Shown: positions 7,925-15,028, counted from the first letter of the stretch. The stretch: 17,675 bases of DNA from JALYQB01 sp035640155 (GCA_035640155.1 DASQWR010000078.1:1-17675), one strand, 5' to 3'. The notes: generated by a model from the sequence alone, not told the origin. Translations and numbers: made by a program.

Positions 7925-7946
7925 CGATCTTGAAACGACCGTGACC
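7925..7946. repeat. Right terminal inverted repeat of the ISAs1-family element
   Basis: Exact 22-base reverse complement of 6610-6631, ending AACGACCGTGACC at the outer edge. Confidence 0.88.
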
Positions 7947-8355
7947 TGTTCCCCACGGACTCGGTGGTGCCGAGTAACCACAGCGTCGGCACGCTAATGC
8001 GGGGGCTTGGGCCTCATGTCCATCAGCATCGGAACAAGGACCCCCGCGACTACGACTGGGCGGCCGTGGCCATCGGCGCTTCTGTTGAGCCCACCGCACA
8101 GGGTGCGCGGCCGGATGACACACGATGTTCACCGAGCTGACCCCTTGCCACACAGCCCAAGAGAGCGATGGGCGCCCGGCGCACCGTTCCCCGTTGTGGA
8201 GGCGCCTACTGCGCGGCCGTCGGTCAGTCGAGGAGGCAAGATCAGGAACCGAAGACGACGTTCAGCCGCTTCTGGCTGGGAGCAAATACGGCAAATGCGG
8301 CCGCTCAGGTGATAGTGCGCCCCCCACCGGGACTGGCCTGGCGGTCGATGTCCCA
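7947..8355. other. Gap without a recognised gene
   Basis: About 400 nt between the IS element and the DUF5996 gene. The only start-to-stop frame I would mention is on the + strand at 7997-8140 (ATG to TGA, 47 residues, MRGLGPHVHQHRNKDPRDYD at its front). It has no clear ribosome site and no family I recognise. On the reverse strand the DUF5996 frame is already closed by its stop. The gap is probably leftover flank of lost genes. Confidence 0.4.
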
Positions 8356-8384
8356 GCCTACCAGGCGAGCCCCGCCTGGTAGGC
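8356..8384 (-). terminator. Terminator-like hairpin overlapping the DUF5996 stop codon
   Basis: 8356-8367 and 8373-8384 form a perfect 12-bp stem (GCCTACCAGGCG / CGCCTGGTAGGC) with a 5-nt loop. It spans the last nine codons and the TAG stop of the gene. There is no T-run after it, which is common for actinobacterial terminators. Its effect on transcription end or mRNA stability is inferred. Confidence 0.55.
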
Positions 8385-9233
8385 GCTCTCATAGAAGTCC
8401 AGCACGCTTGCCTTCGGGTCGGCCTGGGTGCGCACCTCGTCATAGGCCAAAACGGCCAGGTGGCCGCCCCGCTGCTGCACCCACCGGGCGGCCTTGGGCC
8501 ACAGCGGGTGCTTGGCCAGACCATCCGGCTCGGGGGCGGTGTAGGAGTAAAACGCCGGTCCGGGGAAGTTGTCATCGCCGAACCAGAACCCGGAGCTGAT
8601 GACTTCCCGGGAATAAGCCTCCCGGGTCACTGGATCAACCTCCTTCGGCTGGTCAACGCGACGGTCGGAGAACCGGCTCACCGCGATATCGAAAGTGTGC
8701 CAGAAATGGTGCACCGGGCTGATCTTGCCGGCGAACCGGCCGGCGAACTCCTCCAGCACCAGGTTGACCTGGCCGAGCACCTGCCAGTAACGGTTGGCCC
8801 ACAGCCGGTCATAGGCGGAGTGCTCGGTGTCCTCGGCGAACGGGCGGTCCGCGTCGGGCAGATCAAACGGGTGCGGATGCTCGATACTCACCTCCACGCC
8901 CAGGGCGCGCAGCGCGTCCAGAGTGTGTCGGTAGAACGAGGCCACCGACTGCCCGGCCAGCGGGAACGACACGGCCTGCCCGTGAATCGAGCAGACTAGC
9001 AACTGGTGGGCGACGAAGTCGAAGTCGATGGTGAAGATCGGGTTGCCCTCCACGAGGCCCATCGGGCGGGTGGTCATACCCCGACCGGTCAGATGAAACG
9101 CCACGTTCCACCAATGGTTGCGCCGCGGGGCGGCGGCCAGCCGGACCTTGCCCACAACCTGAGCGAACCGATGCACCGTCGCCTTGGTCTCCGACCAGGC
9201 CTCCAACGGCATCGCAGGAAACAGCTCCACCAC
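8358..9233 (-). CDS. DUF5996 family protein
   Basis: A 291-residue soluble protein. Marks of the family as I remember it are VGKVRL plus NHWWNV (about 27-44), the acidic strand IDFDF (about 69-73), the central KISPVHHFWHTFDIAVSRFS block, TREAYSREVISSGFW, and a C-terminal AYDEVRTQADPKASVLDFYE. The family is widespread in actinobacteria and has no known reaction that I can name, so none is assigned. The start is GTG at 9233: a TAG lies in frame three codons upstream. The only other candidate is the ATG seven codons later, and neither has a strong ribosome site. It stands alone, with no gene on the same strand close enough for an operon. Confidence 0.85.
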   Translation of the reverse strand: MVELFPAMPLEAWSETKATVHRFAQVVGKVRLAAAPRRNHWWNVAFHLTGRGMTTRPMGLVEGNPIFTIDFDFVAHQLLVCSIHGQAVSFPLAGQSVASFYRHTLDALRALGVEVSIEHPHPFDLPDADRPFAEDTEHSAYDRLWANRYWQVLGQVNLVLEEFAGRFAGKISPVHHFWHTFDIAVSRFSDRRVDQPKEVDPVTREAYSREVISSGFWFGDDNFPGPAFYSYTAPEPDGLAKHPLWPKAARWVQQRGGHLAVLAYDEVRTQADPKASVLDFYESAYQAGLAW

Positions 9234-9601
9234 ACGACTCTAAGCACCGCCATCAAAACGGGGAAGCCGCGGGCGGTTCGGGGGCAGTCTGCCGGCCGCC
9301 CAGGGCGAGTCGCGGGATGAGGGCGCCCCGCCTGCGAAGGCGTCCGGAGGCGGCCTTGAGCTGAGCTGCGATACCGCTCGTCAGGGGGGCCGAGGAGGAT
9401 CGGAACCGAAAGTAGCGCTAAGCGAAGGTGACGCGGGGCTGACGGCGACCCGGGCCGGCGTTCTAGCGTTGCGGTGGTTGGGGCTACAGCTGTTAGGGCG
9501 TGGCGTCTGCTGTTGGGGCGTGGCGCGGACGAAGGCGGCCATGTAACGGTGCGGGCGGTGGCCTAGTCGACAACGCGCTGACGACGAGGACCGCCCGCCG
9601 A
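9234..9601. other. Gap without a recognised gene
   Basis: About 370 nt of GC-rich sequence. Short frames exist on both strands (for example 9381-9605 reverse), but their composition is Pro/Arg/Ser-rich and I recognise no motif. The toxin partner of the antitoxin at 9602-9871 would be expected to begin at 9605 or just after. No PIN-type acidic motif is readable, so at most an eroded remnant is present. Confidence 0.4.
9489..9525. repeat. Two-copy direct repeat, 20-bp period
   Basis: GCTGTTAGGGCGTGGCG (9489-9505) and GCTGTTGGGGCGTGGCG (9509-9525) differ by one base. Only two copies exist, and no function can be assigned. Confidence 0.6.
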
Positions 9602-9871
9602 TCACGCGGCGCCGGGGGTGGGGGTTGTTGCCCTGGGAGGAGCGGCCTCACCTGGCGTGCCCAGCATGTGTCGGGCCCAGGCCAGTCCCACGGCGATCTG
9701 CTCGTCGGACCGGCGCTTCCGCAGCCGTGTATCCAGCTCGGCGAGGTGGCGGTCCTTGATCATGCGGTGGTGCACGCTCTCCGTCACGTAGGAGGAGACC
9801 GACTTGATCGCCCCTCCGTCAGCGAGACGGCGCGGTTCGGTAGCCATCTCGCTGGGCATCGTAATTGTCAC
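9602..9871 (-). CDS. Orphan VapB/ribbon-helix-helix-like antitoxin
   Basis: An 89-residue protein starting at GTG 9871 (MTITMPSEMATEPRRLADGG). It shows an N-terminal beta strand, an alpha-helical stretch with SVSSYVTESVHHRM, a charged helix (DRHLAELDTRLRKRRSDE), and the ending GLAWARHMLGTPGEA. This layout fits actinobacterial RHH antitoxins that precede PIN-domain (VapC) toxins, bind their own promoter as dimers and neutralise the toxin through the C-terminal tail. The last residues (APPRATTPTPGAA) look like read-through into altered sequence. No toxin follows. The GTG has only a weak GAGCGG ahead of it. The class is likely, the exact family uncertain. Confidence 0.6.
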   Translation of the reverse strand: MTITMPSEMATEPRRLADGGAIKSVSSYVTESVHHRMIKDRHLAELDTRLRKRRSDEQIAVGLAWARHMLGTPGEAAPPRATTPTPGAA

Positions 9872-9978
9872 CCGCTCAGTTGGACGGATACCAACATGCT
9901 ATTCCGCGCATACCCGGGAGCCAGTCTAGAGCGCCCGTCCCGCCTATCCCCCGGTCCGGGACTTGCCGGCGACCAGAG

Positions 9979-10276
9979 GTCCCGCCGGTCCGCCGCTTGG
10001 CACTTCGGGCAGCGTTGGCACCGAATACCTGGAAGGCTTACGCCGCGGACTGGCCCCATTGGTCAGCGTGGGCCAGCGAGCAGCAGGTGCTGGCCCTGCC
10101 GGTCGAGCCGCTAGATCTTGCTCGGTACCTCGTCGCGCACGCCCCGAGCTCCGGGTCGACATGCTGACGCGCGGCTGTCGGCGATCTCCAAGGCGCACCT
10201 GCTTGCCGGGCACGGCGACCCGACCGACGACCCGGCGGTGCGGGAGGTGCTGCGTGGGCTGCGCCGCGAGCATGGA
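9979..10276 (+). pseudogene. Tyrosine recombinase/integrase, N-terminal fragment with frameshift
   Basis: One frame gives ALAPNTWKAYAADWPHWSAW and EPLDLARYLVAHA. After a shift near 10165 another gives RLSAISKAHLLAGHGDPTDD and VREVLRGLRREHG. This is the N-terminal core-binding (SAM-like) domain of phage-type integrases, which grips the DNA arms before strand cleavage. The catalytic domain with the Arg-His-Arg-Tyr residues is absent, and no start codon can be set. The second frame happens to run open into the following Mo oxidoreductase gene. No attachment site was recognised. Confidence 0.75.
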
Positions 10277-10354
10277 TGCATGAGCGGCGGAAGGCCTCTA
10301 GTGTCGTATGGTCGTATCCAGAGCTTGCGGTGCTGCCGCGACTGTGGCCAACCA

Positions 10355-10362
10355 AAGGAGGG
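10355..10362 (+). promoter_or_regulatory. Ribosome binding site of the Mo oxidoreductase
   Basis: AAGGAGGG-type site (AAAGGAGGG around 10354-10362) 7 nt before the ATG at 10370. It decides this start over the frame's upstream extension to 10118, which is integrase remnant. Confidence 0.75.
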
Positions 10363-10369
10363 TGGGGGC

Positions 10370-10978
10370 ATGGGATTCGTCTCGCGGGGATTCGTCGGGC
10401 GGCCCGAGGCCCGTCAGGGCAGGGGCCTGCTGCCTCCAGGGCAGTACGACATCGGAGGCGGCTTCCCGGTGCTGTCTGCGGGTCCAACGCCACACACGGC
10501 GTTGGAGGATTGGGATTTCACGATCACCGGCGAGGTCGGTGAGCCTGACCGGTTGACGTGGCGCGAGTTCCAGGATCTGCCGCACGAAGAGGTAACCGTC
10601 GACATCCACTGCGTGACGAAGTGGTCGAAGTTCGGGACCACGTGGAGCGGGGTCTCCCTGGACACCCTGCTCGATCGCGTCGAGACCTCCGCAGAGTATG
10701 TGCTGGCCTTCTGTGACGGCGGCTACACGGCGAACTACCCTCTTGAGGACCTCACCGGCGGCCGGGCCTGGGTTGTCGATCAGTATGACGGTGAGCCGCT
10801 GGAGGCGCAGCACGGCGGCCCGGCCCGGATGCTCGTATCGCACCTGTACTTCTGGAAGTCCGCGAAGTGGGTGCGCGGCCTGCAGCTATCGAGCGTGGAA
10901 GAACCCGGCTTCTGGGAGTCGCTGGGCTATCACATCTACGGTGACCCGTGGCGCGAACAGCGATACGCCGGCGACTGA
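10370..10978 (+). CDS. Sulfite oxidase-like molybdopterin oxidoreductase
   Basis: A 202-residue protein made of one molybdopterin-binding domain of the sulfite oxidase/MsrP (YedY) fold. The presumed Mo-ligand is Cys81 in VDIHCVTKWSKFGTTWSGV. Other family landmarks are FCDGGYTANYPLEDL (about 114-128), QHGGPARMLVSHLYFWKSAKW (about 147-167, substrate/cofactor Arg153) and an ending GFWESLGYHIYGDPW. I see no Tat signal peptide, so it is probably cytoplasmic, like YuiH-type members. The flavoprotein gene overlaps its 3' end by 31 nt, suggesting translational coupling and a joint redox job. The substrate (sulfite, sulfoxide or other) is unknown. The sequence before its ribosome site is integrase debris, so its promoter must lie within about 90 nt. 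Confidence 0.88.
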   Translation: MGFVSRGFVGRPEARQGRGLLPPGQYDIGGGFPVLSAGPTPHTALEDWDFTITGEVGEPDRLTWREFQDLPHEEVTVDIHCVTKWSKFGTTWSGVSLDTLLDRVETSAEYVLAFCDGGYTANYPLEDLTGGRAWVVDQYDGEPLEAQHGGPARMLVSHLYFWKSAKWVRGLQLSSVEEPGFWESLGYHIYGDPWREQRYAGD

Positions 10979-11730
10979 CCTGGCGGCTCGCCACCGTCGT
11001 CGCCAATGCACTCGAGACGCGCACCGTTCACCGGTTGTCGCTGCAGATCGACGGCTGGGACGCTCACCTACCGGGACAGCACGTCGATGTCCGTCTGACT
11101 GCGCCCGATGGATACCAGGCGCAGCGCAGCTACTCCATCGCGTCGGCACCTGAGAGCCCGACGGTGGACCTGGTGGTGCAACGGCTCGAAGACGGCGAGG
11201 TCTCGCCGTATCTCACCGATGGCCTGCGAGCCGGCGACCAGTTCGAGCTGCGCGGGCCGATCGGCGGCCACTTCGTGTGGCATGCCGATCTCGACTCGCC
11301 GCTGCAGCTGGTGGCCGGTGGATCGGGGGTGGCGCCGTTTCTGGCGATGCTGGATCACCACTCCGCAGTGGGGGCTGGCGCGCCGGTCCGACTGCTGTAC
11401 TCGGCACGATCCCTCGACGAGGTGATCGGTCGTGCACGCCTGGAGCAGCACGCCCAACGCGGCGTCGGCGTGACGATCACCTTGACCCGTGAGCAGCCGC
11501 CGGGTTGGGCCGGTCTGAGCAACCGGCTGACACCGGAGATAATCCGCGAGCACGTCTGGCCCGTTGACCAGCGGCCGAGCATGTTCGTGTGCGGTCCCAC
11601 GACATTCGTCGAGGCAGTCGCCGACAGCCTGGTCGAGGCAGGCCACCCGCCGGTCGCCGTCAAGACCGAACGATTCGGGGATGCGAGAGGAGCACGCCGT
11701 GACACCGGAGTCCCGACGACTCGACGGTAA
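10948..11730 (+). CDS. FAD/NAD-binding oxidoreductase, ferredoxin reductase-like
   Basis: A 260-residue one-component reductase of the FNR superfamily. The FAD domain shows GQHVDVRL (about 43-50) and the RSYS flavin motif (60-63). The NAD(P) domain shows GGSGVAPFLAM (124-134) and CGPTTFVE (215-222), and the family's usual C-terminal ERFG lies at 241-244. No 2Fe-2S domain follows; the last 16 residues come from overlap with the next gene. The GTG start at 10948 lies inside the Mo protein gene. Known relatives sit beside sulfite oxidase-like genes in many actinobacteria, so electron exchange between NAD(P)H and the Mo centre is a reasonable inference. Confidence 0.88.
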   Translation: MARTAIRRRLTWRLATVVANALETRTVHRLSLQIDGWDAHLPGQHVDVRLTAPDGYQAQRSYSIASAPESPTVDLVVQRLEDGEVSPYLTDGLRAGDQFELRGPIGGHFVWHADLDSPLQLVAGGSGVAPFLAMLDHHSAVGAGAPVRLLYSARSLDEVIGRARLEQHAQRGVGVTITLTREQPPGWAGLSNRLTPEIIREHVWPVDQRPSMFVCGPTTFVEAVADSLVEAGHPPVAVKTERFGDARGARRDTGVPTTRR

Positions 11731-11965
11731 CGCCGCCGCAGGTCCACTGTCGGACGTATTCGTCTTCGAGCCCACCGCTGCACAGACCCGCTGCCGAACG
11801 TGCGGCACGACAGCCCCGCTGGGGGAATATCACCTGTACGCCGACGCACCGGGCATGGTCGTGCGCTGCCCCACCTGCGAGGCAATGGTCATGCGGATCG
11901 CCCAGACGCCCGGCCACACGTGGCTGGACATGAGCGGCATCGCCGCACTCGACATCAGCGCCTGA
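11699..11965 (+). CDS. DUF6510 family protein, double CxxC zinc-ribbon type
   Basis: An 88-residue protein with the family's N-terminal LDGNAAAGPLSDVF, a first CxxC (Cys32, Cys35 in RCRTCG), APLGEYHLYADAPGMVVRC, a second CxxC (Cys57, Cys60 in RCPTCE) and HTWLDMSGIAAL. The four cysteines suggest a small zinc ribbon or redox site; the function is unknown. I chose GTG at 11699, with AGAGGAG 7 nt upstream, over ATG at 11681, which has no such site. It overlaps the flavoprotein gene by 32 nt. Its steady place in this operon type hints at a role in assembling or serving the Mo/flavin pair. Confidence 0.8.
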   Translation: MTPESRRLDGNAAAGPLSDVFVFEPTAAQTRCRTCGTTAPLGEYHLYADAPGMVVRCPTCEAMVMRIAQTPGHTWLDMSGIAALDISA

Positions 11966-12271
11966 GTGCGTCGCCGCCGCGTGACGCCACGAGCCGGGTC
12001 ATCGCTGGTCGACTGCCATGAGTCGGAGCACGTCAAGCGATCAGGTCGGCGATGCTTCCCGTCGGTCTGCAGGTGGTCGGCGTGATGTAGACAGAAGGAC
12101 CCGCCCTTGCTGGCGCTGTGGTAGGTGTTCGAGCCCGACGATCTTCCACCGACCCGGCTCGAACGCCGCGCCGGCCTTTCTGCGTTGTAGACAGGACATC
12201 GACTTGTGCCTCACCTCGTTTGCGCAGCTCAGCGCCCGATGTTCGTGGCTTCTAGATCACGTAGTTTTGGC
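11966..12271. other. Intergenic region between convergent genes, with repeats
   Basis: About 300 nt between the ends of the DUF6510 and NhaA-fusion genes. I see no gene. It holds an inverted repeat (12124-12135 with 12156-12167) and two copies of TGTAGACAG exactly 100 bp apart (12086-12094, 12186-12194). Either the inverted repeat or nearby hairpins might serve as a terminator between the converging transcripts, but no T-run follows. Confidence 0.5.
12124..12167. repeat. Inverted repeat in the convergent intergenic region
   Basis: The arms GGTGTTCGAGCC (12124-12135) and GGCTCGAACGCC (12156-12167) pair at 11 of 12 positions around a 20-nt loop. It may be a bidirectional terminator or a protein site; neither is shown. 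Confidence 0.55.
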
Positions 12272-15028
12272 CTAGTTGGCCGACTCCCTTCGGTCGGGAC
12301 TGAGCGTGTCCACGATCTGTGCGTCGCTGGGGTTGCGCAGCACCCGGTCGTTGCTGTCGATGACTACGGGGAGGTGTGCGGGCTCGACGCCGAGCTCGGC
12401 CAGCAGGTCCGCCGCGCCGGTGTCTTCGTCGAGGTCGAGGAAGCTGTGTGTGGCGTCGAGCCGCTCGACCAGTTCGCGTAGTTGACGGGTGTCCGGTTGG
12501 TCGGCGTGGCCGATGACGCGCAGGTCGGTGGTCATGCCTAGTAGCCGGGCTCGCCGCAGCAGGAATGCCCGTAGCACCAGCTCACCCAGTTCCGACTCGG
12601 CGTCGAACAGCCTGCGGAGCTCAGCGGAGGGCACCCGGATCAGCTCGGCGGCTTCGGCGGCGACGGCGGTGAGGTACCCGGGTTCCTCAGTCAGCACGTT
12701 GAGCTCACCGACGAATCGCCCCGCACCGTGCGCGGACACGATCCGTTGGCCGTCTCTGCCGATATTCTTGACGATCGCGATCGTGCCGTCGAGCACCGCG
12801 AAGAAGTCGTAGCCGGGGTCGCCCTCCCGGAACAGCACCTGCCCGCGGTCGAGCCGCAGCCTGCTGCCGTACCGCTCGAGCAGGGCGAGCTGCTCGGAGG
12901 TGAGCCGTGGGGAGCCCCCGTCGCGGTCCGGAGTTTCCTCGATCCATTCTGGGAGATTCCACGACGCCACCGCGCGGTGACGCGCACGTTCCGCCGACGG
13001 GTCGATGGGGGGCATCCCCCCGGTCGATCGCCGTGGCGCGGTGGCCGCCGGGGTCGCCTCCTCGAAGGGACCGGGGTTGCCGTCGGTGCTCGCGGACTCA
13101 AGCAGCCGCGCGGCCAGTGTGTCGGCGTCGGAAGGGCCGCTGTGCCGGCGAGCGCCGATGAAGAACGTCGGGGTGCCCCGGACGCCACTGGCCTCGGCCG
13201 AGGCCACGTCCTCGCGGACCCGGGGAGCGAAGTGTGAGCGGCCGAGATCGCGGGTGAAGCGCGGGAGGTCCAGCCCAAGCGCCGCGGCGTGCTCGAGCAG
13301 ATCCACTGGGGAGAGCTCGTCCTGGTGGCTGAACAGGCGGTCGTGCATCTGCCAAAAGCGGCCCTGGGCGCCGGCGGCCTCCGCGGCCTCCGCCGCCAGC
13401 TCCGCGTGAGGATGCACGTCGACCAGCGGGACGTGCCGGAAGACGTAACGAAGCTGGTCGCCGAACCGCTCCCGCAGCTGCTCGACGACCCCGGTCACCC
13501 GACCGCAGAAGGGACATTCGAAATCGCCGTACTCGACTAGGCTCAGTGACGCGTCCGCGGGCCCGCGGAGATGATCGCGCGCTGGGTCGACCGGCGGATC
13601 GAGCAGCCCGGGCCAGGCGGGTCCGTCCGGCAGGCGGCGCCGGTCGGCGGTGCGGAACAGCAGCCAGCCGACGAGGGCGGCCAGCAGCGAGCCGGTGAGC
13701 ACGCCGACGCGCGCCCGGTCGGCTAATACGGGCTCATCGAGGGCGAGGTCGACGATAAACAGCGAGATGGTGAACCCGATGCCGGACAGGGCAGCACCAC
13801 CGGCGAGCTGAACGGCGCCGAGGCCGGGGGCAAGCACGCCGAGCCGCAGGCGGACCGCCCCGAGCGCACCGGCGAGGACGCCGATCAGCTTGCCGAGCAC
13901 CAATCCCGCGACAACGCCGAGGGTGAGCGGAGACACCAGTGCGGCCCGCAGCGTGGCGGAATCCAGCGTCACCCCCGCGTTGGCCAGCGCAAAGATCGGC
14001 ACCACCACGAAACTCGTCCACGGGTGGTAGAGCCGCTGCAGGCGCTCGTTCGGCGAGACAGACCGTTCGATGCTTAACCGCGCCGCCCGGGCGAACTCGG
14101 GGTTAGGTGACTGACGGAACGCGCGGGCGAGCCGATCAGCATCCTCCACCTCCTCGCGCCGTGGCGGGTAAGCCGGAGAGAACAACGCAATGACGACGCC
14201 CGCGATCGTGGGGTGCACGCCCGACTCGTGCATCGCGGTCCACACCGCGACCGCGAGCACGAAATAGGCAGGTCCCCGCCACACCCGCAGGTAACGCAGC
14301 GCGTACATCAAACCGAGGCCGCCTACGGCCACCGCCAACGGGCCGAGCGCGAGGTCATCGGTGTAGAACACCGCGATAATCGCCAAGGCCCCGATGTCGT
14401 CAGCGACCGCGAGGGTGAGCAAGAACAACCGCAGCTGGGTTGGGCAGGCCGGGCCGACCAGCGCGAGTACGCCGAGTAGGAACGCGGTGTCCGTCGAGAT
14501 CACCACGCCCCAGGCCTGCGCGGCAGGGCCGCTGGGATTGAACGCCAGGAAGATCAGCGCAGGCACCACGAGCCCGGCGACGGCCGCGGCCAGCGGCACC
14601 GCCGCCCGGCGCCGATCGGCGAGCTCCCCCATCACCAGCTCGCGCTTCACCTCCAGCCCAACAACGAAGAAGAAAAACACCATCAGGCCGTCGTTGACCC
14701 AATGCCGCAAATCCAGCACCAGCTCGGCGGTGCCGATCCGCACGCCGAGCTCGGTGTCCCAGAAGGTGGCGTAGCTGTCCGACCACCACGAGTTCGCCCA
14801 AAGCAGCGCCAGCACGGTGGCGGCCAGCAGCACACCGGCGCTGCCTGCCTCGGTGCTCAGGTAACGCCGCAGCGGCGCCGCGACCTGCGCGGCCAGACTC
14901 CGCCCGACCGCAGTGGAGTTGCCCTCGGTGGAGCTGCCAGTCGCAGAGCTTCCCGCCGCCGACCTGCCCGCGGCCGAGCTGCCTGCGGCGGGGCTATCTG
15001 AGCCGGCGCCTGCCGAGGACCCCTCCAC
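12272..15028 (-). CDS. nhaA: NhaA Na+/H+ antiporter fused to DsbA-like, cNMP-binding-like and glutaredoxin-like domains
   Basis: A 918-residue fusion. Residues 1-45 are a Ser/Gly/Ala-rich repeat. About 46-460 is a complete NhaA antiporter: STDTAFLLG (Asp180), the transport pair Asp210-Asp211 in LAVADDIGAL, Lys380 in GLVLGKLIG, and about 11-12 membrane segments. About 485-645 is a DsbA-like thioredoxin domain with YGDFECPFCG (Cys505, Cys508) and cis-Pro620 in RGTPTFFIG. About 705-830 is a cyclic-nucleotide-binding fold (FREGDPGYDFF, RFVGELNVLT), though the usual phosphate-binding Arg after GEL is not visible. About 835-910 resembles the thioredoxin-like linker of cNMP-type thioredoxin reductases (FLDLDEDTGAADLL, VLRNPSDAQI). 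It should export Na+ in exchange for H+, with soluble domains sensing or altering redox state. The GTG start is 3 nt after the kinase stop, with GGAG 8-9 nt upstream. Confidence 0.88.
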   Translation of the reverse strand: MEGSSAGAGSDSPAAGSSAAGRSAAGSSATGSSTEGNSTAVGRSLAAQVAAPLRRYLSTEAGSAGVLLAATVLALLWANSWWSDSYATFWDTELGVRIGTAELVLDLRHWVNDGLMVFFFFVVGLEVKRELVMGELADRRRAAVPLAAAVAGLVVPALIFLAFNPSGPAAQAWGVVISTDTAFLLGVLALVGPACPTQLRLFLLTLAVADDIGALAIIAVFYTDDLALGPLAVAVGGLGLMYALRYLRVWRGPAYFVLAVAVWTAMHESGVHPTIAGVVIALFSPAYPPRREEVEDADRLARAFRQSPNPEFARAARLSIERSVSPNERLQRLYHPWTSFVVVPIFALANAGVTLDSATLRAALVSPLTLGVVAGLVLGKLIGVLAGALGAVRLRLGVLAPGLGAVQLAGGAALSGIGFTISLFIVDLALDEPVLADRARVGVLTGSLLAALVGWLLFRTADRRRLPDGPAWPGLLDPPVDPARDHLRGPADASLSLVEYGDFECPFCGRVTGVVEQLRERFGDQLRYVFRHVPLVDVHPHAELAAEAAEAAGAQGRFWQMHDRLFSHQDELSPVDLLEHAAALGLDLPRFTRDLGRSHFAPRVREDVASAEASGVRGTPTFFIGARRHSGPSDADTLAARLLESASTDGNPGPFEEATPAATAPRRSTGGMPPIDPSAERARHRAVASWNLPEWIEETPDRDGGSPRLTSEQLALLERYGSRLRLDRGQVLFREGDPGYDFFAVLDGTIAIVKNIGRDGQRIVSAHGAGRFVGELNVLTEEPGYLTAVAAEAAELIRVPSAELRRLFDAESELGELVLRAFLLRRARLLGMTTDLRVIGHADQPDTRQLRELVERLDATHSFLDLDEDTGAADLLAELGVEPAHLPVVIDSNDRVLRNPSDAQIVDTLSPDRRESAN

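Larger units (their letters stand above)
6610..7946 (-). mobile_element. ISAs1-family insertion sequence, nearly full length but decayed
   Basis: A 1337-bp element bounded by 22-bp inverted repeats that match perfectly (6610-6631 and 7925-7946; they start GGTCACGGTCGTTTC from each end). Inside is one ISAs1-type transposase reading on the reverse strand, ending only 1 bp from the inner edge of the left repeat. A roughly 240-nt leader with a long hairpin lies at the other end. No convincing target duplication is seen: the flanks are CACCACCG and TGTTCCCC. The transposase is broken, so the element could move only if supplied in trans. Confidence 0.85.

Noticed and set aside
6600..7956. Target site duplication around the ISAs1-family element
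   Set aside because: The bases flanking the two 22-bp ends do not match over 8-10 positions.
7997..8140. 47-residue + strand frame
   Set aside because: No ribosome site, no recognisable motif and no conservation evidence available; mentioned in the gap entry only.
12052..12090. LPVGLQVVG, like the C-terminal signature of amidases
   Set aside because: Only nine residues, followed by a stop three codons later, with no other amidase sequence around; most likely chance.
12121..12164. GTTCGAGCC resembling a tRNA T-arm
   Set aside because: The five-base stems around it do not pair and no acceptor, D or anticodon arms are found; it is part of a plain inverted repeat.
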